64,000 bases of DNA from Amyelois transitella (GCF_032362555.1 NC_083523.1:1959501-2023500); one strand, 5' to 3'; positions 42,682-54,285 are shown, counted from the stretch's first letter. Notes: generated by a model not told the origin, from the sequence alone. Made by a program: numbers and translations.

Positions 42682-42975
42682 ATGGGTTCGTCGCAAACTA
42701 AGGAAGAGCTGGTGATCCCTGAAAATGCAGCTGGGGGTGTGAATAATGTGCAGATAGAGGATTTCCGCACGCACCTTAAGAACACAGATATATTGATGCT
42801 CTTGGTTGAATTGGGCGTGGCATGTATTATCATATACTTGCTGTTCCGAATTTATCGGAAATGCCACTTGCGCTGGATTCGAGAGGAGTTCCGGCATAGT
42901 TCCAGCAGAGGGTCGTTCTTTCGGAGGCGACAAATGTACCCGGACGTGAAGATCGGCGATACGGCAAACGTGTAA
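42682..42975 (+). CDS. Small N-myristoylation-motif membrane protein
   Basis: 97 codons starting MGSSQTKEELVIPENAAGG. MGSSxx fits an N-terminal myristoylation signal. A single hydrophobic helix follows (LMLLVELGVACIIIYLLFRI), then a basic tail (RKCHLRWIREEF, RGSFFRRRQ). I recall similar small 'MGxxxSKEE...NAAGG' ORFs near the 5' end of insect Ty3-type elements, function unknown. The longer open frame from 42475 runs through the primer binding site and is not taken as coding. A gag-like or membrane-targeting role is possible (inference). Confidence 0.6.
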   Translation: MGSSQTKEELVIPENAAGGVNNVQIEDFRTHLKNTDILMLLVELGVACIIIYLLFRIYRKCHLRWIREEFRHSSSRGSFFRRRQMYPDVKIGDTANV

Positions 42976-43388
42976 TAGATATTGTAAAAGTGCGGTCTTC
43001 ATGAGTGGAAAAAAAAGGCAATAGGTGAAGTGATTGTGTTATAGCGTGGATCGTCATATTAGGTCTTACGCACGTATATATGTATTCGTCGGACTATATA
43101 TATTCCGTATAAATCATAAATTACTTAGGGACATTAAGTTAAATAAATAAGTGAGGTATTACGATTTAATGTATGTACCTACAGCGTGTTTAATCATAAT
43201 AATCATATGTTATGCTTATTATCAATATCATTGAAACTTAGTGAACTGATACCTTCGACGCTCGTAACCCAGGTATGTAAACATTTACATAGCATTTTAT
43301 TTTTGGTACTTATGTAGGAATAAGTTTATATAGAATGATATATTTATGGCTGATTTTGCAAAGAACCTTTATGAACGCTTGTTAGAAA

Positions 43389-43631
43389 TTAGAACTTACT
43401 TAATAAAAATTGGACCTGCTCGCAGAAAAGGCGAATTTTCTCCATAGCAGACGAAGCTGTACTTGTTATAGTCATGCGTTCTTTCGTATGATGTGATGAA
43501 TACTTTTGTCGTTGACACATATCGCATCTCCTTACGAATTCTGTCACATGGGCCTCCATACCAGGCCAAAAATAGTATTTTTTGATATTGTTAGACATCC
43601 TTTTTATGCCCGCGTGGCCACTTGTGGGCAA
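43389..43631 (-). pseudogene. Integrase zinc-binding domain, inverted piece
   Basis: On the minus strand it reads ILPTSGHAGIKRMSNNIKKY and YFWPGMEAHVTEFVRRCDMC, then QRQKYSSHHTK, the HHCC (H2C2) zinc-binding domain of a Ty3-type integrase. It lies head-to-head with the C-terminal integrase piece that starts near 43640 on the plus strand. Confidence 0.82.
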
Positions 43632-43639
43632 AATATGGA

Positions 43640-43995
43640 AATTACCTTCAAATTTAAATTCAAGTAAAGTCGATCCATTGTACAATTTGGATAGTTATCC
43701 ATTAGAACTAAAATATAGACTCCAGATATCTAGCAAAGAGGCATACGCTAATTTAGTGAATAGTAAGTTGAATAGAAAGCTTAAATACGACCGCAGTGCT
43801 AATCCTATGGCGTATAAGCCAAATGATTTAATTTTAGTACGTAATGAAACTGGTAATAAGTTCCAGAGCATTTATTCAGGTCCGTATAAGGTAATTAGAG
43901 ATATGACACCCAATGTAGAAATCTTAAAGGGTAACAAACCAGATATCATACATAAGAACAGGACAAAATTGTATATTCAACCAATAAATGTATAA
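43640..43995 (+). pseudogene. Integrase C-terminal piece
   Basis: Reads VDPLYNLDSYPLELKYRLQI, LVNSKLNRKLKYDRSANPMA, YKPNDLILVRNETGNKFQSI and YSGPYKVIRDM to a stop at 43995. This is the C-terminal, chromatin/DNA-contacting part of Ty3-type integrases. The catalytic D,D35E core expected between it and the zinc finger is missing. Confidence 0.8.
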
Positions 43996-44341
43996 CAAAA
44001 AAAAAAGTGTATTTAGTTAGTAAATAGTATACTGTTTTATGTTATATAAAATAAATTCAGTAGGTACCTTCTGATATTGTTAAGTATTATATAATCTATG
44101 CTTCTAACTTCTATAACTTCTGATTTAATATAACATGAGTTTTAAATTATGGAGCACCTGTATTTTAAACTATAGGTATATGTATGTGATTATTTTTTTA
44201 AGGTACTTATCTGTAACGACATGTAATATTGTAATAGAGGGTTTAAAGATGGAGGTATCAGTTAGGCAAAAGAAAAATGTACTAGGGTTTAAGCAATAAA
44301 ACAAATGTAATCATTTATTTTATTTTCAATTGGTATGGAGG

Positions 44342-44461
44342 TGAGATGTATGTATCACCCATGTACTCCTATTAATATATATGCGTATCATGCGTATGAA
44401 TAAATCAGTGTTTAATCAGCCTTTGGCCGTTTCACTAGTCTCCACTCGCCACTTCTCTACA
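44342..44461 (+). repeat. Ty3-like 3' LTR
   Basis: 120 bp, near-identical to the 5' copy. It differs at CCCATG versus CCCGTG and at TTCTCTACA versus TTCCCTACA. Confidence 0.87.
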
Positions 44462-44951
44462 GCATGAGAAAGCTGTCGGCGAGATGGATGCCGCGTTTGC
44501 TCACTCCGAACAACAGGCGCAACCGTGAAACCACTTCAGAGCAGTGTTTGACGCTGTTTAAGCGCAATTCGAAGGAGTTTCTTCGTCGTTTCGTGACCGT
44601 CGACGAAACATGGATCCACTGGTACACTCCAGAGACCAAGGAACAGTCGAAACAGTGGACTTCACCCGGCGAACGTGCTCCCAAGAAGGCAAAGACTGTG
44701 CAATCGGCAGGAAAAGTGATGGCCACTGTTTTCTGGGATTCACAAGGTGTGATCTACATCGACTACCTGGAGGAGGGCAAAACGATCACAGGGCTGTACT
44801 ATGCCGAATTATTGAGCCGATTTGACGCCGAATTGCGGAAAAAACGGCCGCATTTGGTGAAGAAAAAAGTGCTCTTCCACCACGATAACGCACCAGCTCT
44901 CACTTCCGCCGTCGCCGTATCGAGTTAAAAGGAGACTATGTCGAGAAATAA
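44462..44951 (+). pseudogene. mariner 2 transposase, C-terminal block with deletion
   Basis: Reads MRKLSARWMPRLLTPNNRRN, FVTVDETWIHWYTPETKEQS (first Asp), VIYIDYLEEGKTITGLYYAE and VLFHHDNAPALTSAVAV (second Asp). It then jumps to ELKGDYVEK and TAA at 44949-44951. The segment carrying the third Asp and most of the C-terminus is deleted, leaving an inactive protein. Confidence 0.88.
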
Positions 44952-45018
44952 ATCGCCACTTTTCAAAAAAATTCGTTTTTTTTTGGTAGGCTAAGTACTT
45001 ATCGGACCGCCCTCGTAT

Positions 45019-45308
45019 ATAAAAGAGTACATAAGATCAAGAACCGGCAGGATACACATTTATTATCTTCAGCAGATTTTCGTGAAGACATTGCAACGGT
45101 ATTATGTAAGATGGGGACCAAAACTACATTAACACGCCGCACAATTGGACCCGAAATCCAGGCCAAAAAACGCAAAGGTCCAGCTCAATACGTCCCTCCA
45201 GCAGCTGTGAGGCAGGACCAAGTGGGACATTGGCCTGTATGGGCTAGCTGTGCAGGAGTCTCCCAAACCATCTGTGAAAAATGTGGCGTAGGCATTATGC
45301 TACAATAA
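45019..45308 (+). pseudogene. piggyBac-type C-terminal fragment
   Basis: Reads SADFREDIATVLCKMGTKTT, TRRTIGPEIQAKKRKGPAQY and GHWPVWASCAGVSQTICEKC. The C-terminal Cys cluster (C..CEKCGVGIM) and GPAQYVP are familiar from piggyBac-derived proteins. It begins at the right end of mariner 2, so mariner probably inserted in this older copy. The rest of it was not located. Confidence 0.6.
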
Positions 45309-45639
45309 GCAAAATAACTGCTTCAGGGCGTTTCTACATACATCCATACATCCTAAAGGAACATTGTGATACAATGTAACATATCTGTCACACCCCCTTT
45401 TTTTATTATTATCTAAGTTCATTAATTAATAAAACTTAAATTAAAAAATACGTGTTTTTTTTTATTTATGCTAAACTATCAGAAATTAAACTTTTTAAAG
45501 AAAAAAGTGATGTTGAGTTATAAAGGGGTAATACTTTAAATTTTTTATGTGATTTTAAATATGAGACTCATTTAAAGTTGAATTTTAGTACTTATAAGAT
45601 TGATAGTGCCATTATTGTCCGCCTAAATGTTAAAAAGTA
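45309..45639. other. AT-rich interval, no feature
   Basis: 3' flank of the piggyBac fragment. No gene or repeat recognised. Confidence 0.5.
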
Positions 45640-46026
45640 GGGGAGATACGGGCAAGACGGGGCACCCGGTCTTTTATAACCTTCTAGTCTCGCGAACACG
45701 TTCAAACTCGCACAGATGATGTGGCACCACGACGGCTTCCAGTGCACTCTCGTATGTGATTCGTGCGACACGTATTTTTTAGGTTATCGAAACAAAAGTG
45801 ATTTCGCCAAGTTTTCTTATTATTTTCTCAATTCGTTTAGTACGTGTTTAATTTACAAGTAATAGTAGTGTAAATGAGATAAGAGTTTATCCGCAAGCGC
45901 CGAATATTACGCTAACAGGTAAAAACTGGTTTATTTCTGTCTGTGTGTTGTTTATTTTGTTTTTTTTTTAAATACATCAAGACCCATGAGGGCAAGATGG
46001 GGTATGTGTACCCCGTCTTGCCCGCT
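45640..46026. mobile_element. Possible pogo-related MITE
   Basis: Starts GGGGAGATACGGGCAAGACG after TA. The motif GGGCAAGACGGGG returns inverted at 46007-46023 (ccccgtcttgccc), and 45990-46023 is itself a hairpin (gggcaagatggggta with one mismatch to its partner). No coding frame. The GGGGAGA start is shared with 24731 and 59122. Confidence 0.45.
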
Positions 46027-46103
46027 CTAAGTTTTTAATACGGTTCGAGCTTTTGTGTTTATTAATGTTAATGTATCTCTCTCTCTATATGTATGTTTGT
46101 GAT

Positions 46104-46137
46104 TGTATACAAGGTGTAACGGAAAGGGGGTTATCAT
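46104..46137 (+). repeat. Inverted partner of 60881-60912
   Basis: tgtatacaaggtgtaacgga followed by aagggggttatcat recurs, inverted with small differences, at 60881-60912. Both look like terminal sequences of one element family. Confidence 0.6.
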
Positions 46138-46345
46138 AAAAAGTGGGTGGATACTATACCTTAAATAGATTCTTCCTACTGCTACTGCTGGTCCTTATCA
46201 TCATGTTCATAAATGCATGTCAATAAAATTTCGCAATAAAATGTATTTATTTAAATGTAAACAAACGTGGCAAATCACTATCGGGTCAACATCCCCAATT
46301 CAAAACAACACACACACTAAAGGTCTTCGCACATTATAACAACTC

Positions 46346-47128
46346 ACCGGCGACTCGACTCTATGCTAGACATTGAAATTAAAGCCCTGTATCATATGTT
46401 CAAGGTTCAATTTCAAAAAATGATTATAAAGTAGTGTACAACGAGTGGCCTACGCATCGTACACTAGAGGTCAACCCCGACACGTTTGTCACGCAATGAC
46501 CATACGTCGTCCACGCAACGACCACACGTTGTCCACGTAACGACTATGCCAGGGGGGTGACACTCCATAGTAACTTGACGTTTCGGAAAGATAGAGGTGC
46601 CCTCTGGACGTTGTCCCCAAACTAGTATCGAAAGGGATGCCCACAGTAAATCGTTGAGTTTCGAAACTCGATTCCTTCATCATCGATTTACAAACAAAAT
46701 AATTTTTGGTTGCTTTTCTGCTGTATTAAATATAAATAAAATAATTTAAACATAATATATATATCACAATAATATAAATTTGATGTTTTATTTCTAAGAA
46801 TATGACTAAACAAAAAATAAACAAATCGATTTTTTATAACTGTAATCGAGTTGATCTCGAGCATAACATGGGGGATGTCCCTAAAGTGTTCACAAAATGG
46901 CTACTGTTCTGTGCGTATGCGCTTTTCAATAGTATTTTTGTGTATTCTTCATTTATTTCGTTTTTTTAACTCCGGTAAGAGCGTCAAGTCGAGCCCTCAG
47001 TGTTCCTTCGCCTTACCGTCGAGAATTTCCGAGAGGTTTTGTGTTAGTGCTAAAACTAAATAACGATAGGACGTTTGCGATAAAGACGCTTTTCATTTAT
47101 TTTTAGTGTTTTTCTAGTGTATTTCAAT
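46346..47128. other. E5 left subterminal region and leader of the P-type gene
   Basis: Contains repeated cgtNgtccacg/acgttgtcc units (46495-46630). The segment GCCCTCTGGACGTTGTCCCC at 46598-46617 has a near-exact inverted counterpart at about 51219-51240, on the other side of the P-type gene. These may be P-element terminal sequences or E5 iterons. No 8-bp target duplication was confirmed. Confidence 0.45.
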
Positions 47129-50100
47129 ATGCCTAGACTCTGTGCATTTGGGTGTTCGTCCAAGGGTAAGTTCAAACACACATTAGACAAGATTTGTGCA
47201 TTACCTGTCCCAAACCAAAAACAAGTTCTATGTACATGTTATCTTTTTACGCTATACCTGCTATGAAATTTAGAAGATTGATAACCATTATTATAACCAT
47301 AATAAAACCCAGAGCACAAAGGGTACTTACTTCTTAGTTTTTGTCACACAATATTAGTTGATGAGTTAGGTTACTTATAAAAATTTATGAAAAAAAAGTT
47401 TCTGTGTTCTCGTTTCAGTCAAATGTACAAATGTTATTCAATGATGATATTATAATAACCAATCACTGTTTAATATTTTCAGGTACAATAATGCATCGTT
47501 TTCCAGATGCAAAAAAATATCCTGATCGTTTCAAGGCATGGGTCACTCTGGTTGGTGGAAAACTTGTAACGGAAACTGATTTTGAGCATTTTAAGAAGAA
47601 GATGGTTTGCGATAAACACTTCACGCAAAACGACAAAAACAGGAACCATCGCTTAAACAATTCAGCAATACCTTCACTTTATTTATCGGGTCAGTTTCAA
47701 CTCAATTATAATGTACTTTGATATTTCTAGTTCTAAAATGATAAAGAGAATCCGATCATCTATTTGAGACCATTTAATCCATTCCGAATTCAGATTACAA
47801 GATCGGAGCAAGTGCTTAATTTGTTTCTTTTACTTTTTAGGGACACCAATGAATGAGAGTGAAAGTGCAAGTGATCAAGTTACTGTAGAAGAGACAACAC
47901 CCACACTTTGCAGTACTACTACTCATAGCGAAATATTGTTACCTGATAACATAGGTAATAAATTAATATAAGTTGTATATATATTTATTAAATAGTTTAT
48001 TTTTTTAATATTACAACCATTTAATTATGTTTTCAGGCTCCCGCCATCAATTTTCTATAGCGGAGTATGTTCAAACAGAACACAATTATAGTGTTATCAG
48101 CAAAAGTAGAGATGACTCCAGAAAAGGTATGTAATATGATTTATATATTTTTACATCTTTTATAATAGTTCCATGTTTATCATCAAGTCACGCAAGTTAT
48201 ATTTGATTTAATTCAAATATTTATTCTGAAAAAAGGCAATGACAGGCTCTTTTCAATGTTCAATTGAAAAAAAAAAAATTGAATAAAATATACACAGTCA
48301 AATCACACAAATTCAGTAAGCCCCAATGTAAGTTCGAGACTTGTGTTATGGGATTCTAACTCAACAATACTATATTTCATAACATATACATATAAAAATA
48401 CCCATCCAAGACCTAGATCAATCAGATCAAGTTCATTTTCCATCATTGCCCGACCATGATTCCGTTACGCCATGGAGGTCGTCGAATTTTTTTATCTAAT
48501 GTATATGATTTGTCAAAGCTTTAAACTACTAGAATTTTGAACGAGACTAAGACTTTAATTTTAACACATTGGTTCTTTTCAGTACCATTGAAGGAATCTG
48601 TTCGACGAACTTCAAAAGTTTTTCAAAAAGACATCCGTATGCTGCGCTTGGAAATATCACGCTTGCGTAAGAAAACAACAACTTTCAAGGCGAGATTGGC
48701 TAATGCAGAAAAACTTGCTGAGAACACTGCATTTCAACAAGTGGCAGAAAAAATGTCGTCAACATCGCAACTATTTATGCATATGCAATTGCAAAATGTT
48801 AAAAAATCAAAAGGAAGGCGTTTCACTATTGAAGAAAAAGTTCTATGTTTGTCATTGTTTAAAAAGAGTCCGAAATGCTATAAACTTTTACATAAATATT
48901 TTACTTTGCCATCCATAAAGGCTATGCAACGATTAATTAGCCAAATAAAAGTATGTCCGGGGATCAACCCCATAATTTTTAAAAAACTCAAAGCTACTGT
49001 ACTGGATATACCAGTAAATGACCGTCTTTGCAGTTTAATTTTCGATGAGATGTCATTAACACCACAAGTGTCGTATGATGCACACAAAGATAGTTTGGAA
49101 GGGTTTTCCACTAATAAGACGACTGAATTCGCTGACCATGCTCTGGTATTCATGATTAAGGGCATCAAAAGTAATTTTAAACAACCAGTTGCGTATTATT
49201 TTACGACAAAATTAAATAAATTAGAATTAAAAACTGTTATTAAAGAGGTAATTATCAATTGCCAAAATGCAGGCTTAATTGTAATAAATACCGTATGTGA
49301 CCAAAGCACAGTTAATGTAAGTGCAATATCAGACATGGTTAGTGATACAAAAGCTTTATTTTTAAAAAATGGTAAAGAGTGGCGCCATGACGTTATACGC
49401 GTTAATAAACGGAACATTATACCACTATATGATGTCCCTCACCTAATTAAAGGTATTCGAAACAATTTATTAAATAAAGACATGTCATATGAAGTGGATA
49501 ATGAAATATATGTAGTAAAGTGGGAGTATTTTCAAAAATTATATGCAGCAGACACTTCTTATGGGGAATTGAGGTTATTAGATAAAATTACGGAAGAGCA
49601 CATTAACCCAGAAAAAATAAATAAAATGCGGGTAAAATGCGCAACACAAATATTTAGCCACAGCGTTGCTGTGGCTGCAGAACATTTAACCGGTAGGGGC
49701 AATTTGCCGATTGAATGTAAGCAATTAATTAAAATTACCTTATTATTGGACAATTTGTTTGACAGCCTTAATGTAAACTCTTTTAATCCTATTAATGGTA
49801 AAAAATATAAAGGTGCTGTCAGGCGAAATTCTTGTCATCACCAATTGTGGAGAAATGCAAAACAAATTTTGAAGACTATTAGATTTAGAGAAAAGAAATT
49901 TGTTGGAAACAAAATTAGATTGACTGAAAAAGTGGTACCATCTGTCACAAATTTTATAAAAACGATTGAGGGCATGGAAGCAATTTGGGATGTTTTGTCT
50001 AAAAAGTATGGTTTTGATACATTGTTTACTCGTAATTTTAATCAGGACCCAGCAGAAAACTTTTTTGGGAATGTCAGAAGTTTCGGAGGAAGAAATAATG

Positions 50101-50828
50101 CTCCTAATTCAGTTGCCTTTCAAGGAGCATTTAAGGCGCTTTTATTAAATAATTATAACTCTCCTCATTCTAATCGATCTAACTGTGAAGAAGACAATAA
50201 CAAATGTCTGCAGTCATTACATTTTTTTTTAGATAAAGAAATCATTGAAACTTCTGATGTTCCTACTCATGAAGGAAATGTATTTTGTAATGAAGATATT
50301 TTTGATGTAGTCGATTTTAATAATGAAATAGACGCAGGTCAAAGAAATTATGTATGTGGATGGGTCTTGACTAAATGCTTAAAAAATGTTGCAAAAGGCT
50401 GTAAACAATGTAAAGAAGACTTACTTGATAACAAAAATGATAACGAAAGTAATGCATTCATAAAAGCAAAAGAATATGCCAACAAGAAATGGCTTTGTTA
50501 CCCCAACAAATATACAGAACATTGCTTCCATGAAATACAAAATATAATAATATCATTTTTGAAAAAAGACGCACCAAAAACAAATGTAAAAAAAAATATA
50601 TGTGCTTTTATTAACTTATTAGTTAATTTCCCATTTAAATGTCAGAGGCACAACGAAGTTTTAAAAGAATATTTCACTAATATTACCCTCAACGTAGTGT
50701 TACACAGTTGGTGTCGCTCAGTCAACCGAATTTTGAGTGGTAAAATAAAATATGAAGGGGAGGACGAAATTAAAACAGCTGCACAATTGTACTACGATAA
50801 ACACAAACATTATAAAAATAAAAAATGA
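47129..50828 (+). CDS. P-element-type transposase with THAP domain, intact
   Basis: Five exons join in frame: 47129-47165, 47483-47689, 47841-47954, 48037-48126 and 48583-50828, about 897 aa. The THAP zinc finger occupies residues 1-80: C5 and C9 (LCAFGC), C55/H58 (VCDKHF) and AIPSLYL at its end. A Lys/Leu-rich coiled coil follows (IRMLRLEISRLRKKTTTFKA). The RNase H-like P transposase core shows LIFDEMSLTPQVSYD (first Asp), VINTVCDQSTVNV (second Asp) and FNQDPAENFFGNVRSFGG (Glu). A C-terminal CxxC region (GCKQCKED) is present. THAP binds element ends and the core cuts DNA in known P elements and THAP9. All splice sites are GT-AG. It resides within the 5' part of Harbinger E5. Confidence 0.88.
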
Positions 50829-50976
50829 TTAATGGTGTTAACTTGTTTTATTTTTTCTTGTTCAACAGAACCTATTAACATTGTTTTTTACTTTTGTCTG
50901 TGTTATTGTCCTATTTAAGTATTTCATATTAAACTTTTTTGAAATACCTAAACAGGATAATAACACAGAAAGTTCA

Positions 50977-51113
50977 GCAGTGGAAGTTCGAACAGTGTTT
51001 GCGTTCCTATCGACAATTTTCGTTAACTTTCAAAAATATAAATATTGTACAAATTTGTGAAAGTTAACGAAAATTGTCGATAAGAACGCAAATACTGTTC
51101 GAACTTTCACTGC
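50977..51113. repeat. 137-bp foldback element
   Basis: Arms of about 55-60 bp, beginning gcagtggaagttcgaacagt, are reverse complements with about three mismatches around a short AT spacer (ataaatattgtac). No coding frame, no clear target duplication. It lies about 150 bp 3' of the P-type gene and may be a MITE or part of that element's 3' end. Confidence 0.85.
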
Positions 51114-51465
51114 AGAAAAGTTTTCACAAATTCAAAACATACCTATAAGTATAGGTACCTGTATAAATAAATATACCAATACTATAGGTAGGCATGTATA
51201 GGTATATCAACGGAGCTTTAGTTCAGGGGACAACGTTCAGAGGGCGCCTCTCTTCAATCGTGAAGCAAAAAATCAACGCGAGAGGGCTCTCTTTTCCTAC
51301 AGTATTACTTTACTCTTTGGACTATGCGTTTGCGACTGACGCGTGACGGGCAACCATTTGCCAGCCCACCCGTCCGCCCCGTGCCTTCCCCCCGCCCGCC
51401 ATCATTCACTATAGAATCGAAGGACGGAGTGCACTTTGGCGGTACACGGTGATTTTTCGAAAATC

Positions 51466-54285
51466 ATGCAGAAAGAAAAGTTGATAGAAGAAGTGCGAAA
51501 ACATCCGCTACTATACGACCTTAGTGATCCGAAATATAGTGACGTACATAAGAAGGAAAAGGCATGGAATGAAATCGCTATTGTATTGTCGCAACCAGGT
51601 AAGAATTTTTTTCTACTCCGGTACATTTATCTGTTAATTATATAGTCCCGAACACCTATATAAAAGCTAGTCTTATTCAATTGCAAAAAAGTCGATCTAG
51701 TCTTTTTTGTAATTGAATTTTGCAAAAACTAACTGTCATATGTGACTATACAACTTCCCGCTCTTAATTATGCGGTATTGCTGTGTTTGTTATATTTAAT
51801 CCCTAGTCGTAGAAAAAGTTTTGTATGCGACGTTGCATTAACACTCACCACGCCACTCACCATTTTTGAACCCTCTTATACAACTATTGCATAAAATACT
51901 ATTAACATAATTAATTTCTATTTGTGACGTTTTCAGTGTTGGTATTGAGTTATTGATTTTGCCATAATCTACAGAAATTCAACTATCGAACAAATAAATA
52001 TGTGTGATTCTAATAGATATTAAAAATAATGTTAAAACTTTTAAGTCATTTCATTAAAGTACATTGTTGAGAAAATTTAATTCAACCTGTTACATCCAAA
52101 AAGTATGTAGGTTATTGTACAGTTAACAGTACCTACGATTTTCTACTTGGACACTCCAAAAATCTTGGTTTATCGTAAAAATTAGTTTTTTTCACATACA
52201 GTAATATAAAATCCCAGAATTTACTGATATAAAATATTAAATCTACGTCATATATATATTTTATTTTTAGTTTGGGTTTCTGTATGTTATAATAAAGTGC
52301 CTTACGTATATTTAATATAGGTAATCAGTAATAAAATCCCACCTTAGTATAGAAACTTGTTTAATATTCTTAATAAGCCAATAATATTATAACCAACTTC
52401 TTACGATTATTACATATTAATTATCCATGATCTATATTAAATGCTGCCACGGAACTCGTCCTTCGGGAGATTGAAAATAAGTTGCAAACATATCACGAGT
52501 TTCAAAAGCAGATGCCGAAGATTCACTTATATCTTCTGGAATTGTACTTAGATTACTTAGTAATCTCTGTTCATCATCATTATTGGCCGAACTCTGCCTT
52601 GTGTTGAGTTCATCATCGGATGTTATATTATAACACCGCATGACATTGTGTAAAATACACGTCGCAAAGACCACAATATCAACATATTTTGGGTGTAAAT
52701 GCAAATTCTTATTATAAATTCCAAATTTTTGATATAAGATGCCGAACGCGTTTTCAACTACTCTGCGAGCTCGCGATAAGCGATTATTGTATATTCTTTC
52801 CTTTTCTGAAATGCCACTTGAACGTGGATATGGTCGCAATAAATTCCATTTTAAAGGAAACGCTTCGTCGGCTACAAAAACATGTGGCATTATTATTTCA
52901 GTACCAGGTAATGGTGTGGCAGTTGGAATATTAAATGTATTCATTTCAATCGCTCTTCCTAATCTTGACGATGCCAAAATTCCGCCATCACTATTCTTGC
53001 CATAGGCCCCTATATCGACAGCTATAAATCTGTATTTATCATCGACGATAGCCATGAGGACGATAAAGAAGTGTTTTTTATAATTAAAAAATAGCGAGCC
53101 GCTGCTAGGAGGGGCAATTATGTTTACATGTTTGCCGTCGATGGCACCTATACAGTTTGGAAAATTCCATTTTTTATTGAAACCATCTGCGATTCTTTTC
53201 CAGTCTTCGGTAGTAGGTGTGGGCATGAACTTCCCCTTCATTGTATTTATAATCGCATTGCACACATCTTTTAATATCGACCGGATGGTACTTTCGCCTA
53301 ACCGAAAGCTTGAACTCATAGTCCTAAATGAACAGCCACTAATCAAGTACCTGAAACAACCAATTTTTCTTTATATTTATATTATTTTGTTACAGCGTCA
53401 GAATGTAAGAAGATATGGCAAAACTTAAGGGAATATCATAGAAGAGCCATTAAAAAGAAAGCAACTAAAAGTGGTCAGAGTGCTAATACTAATAAAAAAT
53501 GGCAATTTGAAACTGAAATGTCTTTTTTATTACCACATTATAAAGAACGGTCTACAGTGACGTCAGTGAACAACACAGATGATGGTGATGATGAAAATAG
53601 CTTATCTGCTGCGGAAATTCTTGCCAATGTGACTAATAATGAAGAATCTCAAGACTCGTCAATTATCTCGGAGCGTCCTGAATCTTCGGTGTCTATGTAC
53701 AATTCATCTAGATCAGTGTTTCCTGACATTCCAAAAACGACAAAACGAAAGAAATTGCAAGAAACAAGTGCATCGGCGGTTTTAATGGAATATTTATTAA
53801 AAAACAAACACGATGAAGATGGAAAGCAGAATGACGAAATGGATAAATTTTTTTTAAGTATTTCTAGCACAGTAAAAAAATTATCTACCTATAATCAAGC
53901 ACTTTTAAAGTCAAGAATTTTTAATTTAGTTTCGGAAGCTGAAATACAAGAACTGCAAAATAATCGAAACTGTTACTATGATGATTTTTTTGCACCAGGA
54001 ACTTCTGGCTACACAACTCAAAACCTAAATGCAGGTACTACCGGTAGTATCTACACAACTCAAAACCTAAATGCAGGTACTACCGGTAGTAGCTACACAA
54101 CTCAAAACCTAAATGCAGGTACTACCGGTAGTATCTACACAACTCAAAACCTAAATGCAGGTACTACCGGTAGTAGCTACACAACTCAAAACCTAAATGC
54201 AGGTACTACCGGTAGTAGCACCGCTAGCACCCAACAGCAAAATACAACGCCTATGGAAGAATCGAGGGTTGATGGTTCTTCTTAA
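51466..54285 (+). CDS. Harbinger E5 MADF-domain protein
   Basis: Exons 51466-51598 (MQKEKLIEEVRKHPLLYDLS, donor CCAG|GTAAGA, phase 1) and 53396-54285 (acceptor TTGTTACAG) give about 340 aa. The MADF domain continues after the splice as ECKKIWQNLREYHRRAIKKK. Acidic/Ser-rich linker, BESS-like helix (FFLSISSTVKKLSTYNQALL), then five 14-residue repeats (YTTQNLNAGTTGS with I or S) and a short tail. The repeats are unique among the MADF proteins here. The 1.8-kb intron contains the antisense transposase exon. Confidence 0.84.
51640..52431. other. MADF intron part, small hairpin only
   Basis: AT-rich intron sequence. A 17-bp-arm hairpin (attcaattgcaaaaaag and its partner, about 51676-51720, one mismatch) is the only structure noticed. 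Confidence 0.5.

Larger units (their letters stand above)
42356..44461 (+). mobile_element. Ty3-like LTR element, deleted and internally inverted
   Basis: 2106 bp. It has 120-bp LTRs (42356-42475 and 44342-44461) starting TGAGATGTATG and ending TACA, with only two differences noticed. The target duplication is GCAT (42352-42355 and 44462-44465). The interior holds a small membrane-protein ORF, an integrase zinc-finger piece in antisense and an integrase C-terminal piece in sense. No gag, protease, RT or catalytic integrase core was seen. Confidence 0.88.
39360..45015 (+). mobile_element. mariner element 2, broken by two insertions and a deletion
   Basis: Three blocks of one transposase (39439-39571, 42159-42351, 44462-44951) flank a piggyBac and a Ty3-like element. 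The right terminus is GGACCGCCCTCG next to TA (45016-45017). The left TIR is not preserved. The piggyBac duplicated TTAA and the Ty3-like element duplicated GCAT inside mariner coding sequence, so both inserted after mariner arrived. Confidence 0.8.

Noticed and set aside
47129-50828. P-type gene considered as a domesticated host THAP9-like gene
   Set aside because: It lies inside a mobile Harbinger element among TEs, so a transposon origin is simpler; domestication cannot be argued without orthologues.
54009-54218. Regular 42-bp repeats considered as a CRISPR-like array
   Set aside because: Units are contiguous without spacers, in frame within a eukaryotic gene; an ordinary coding minisatellite.
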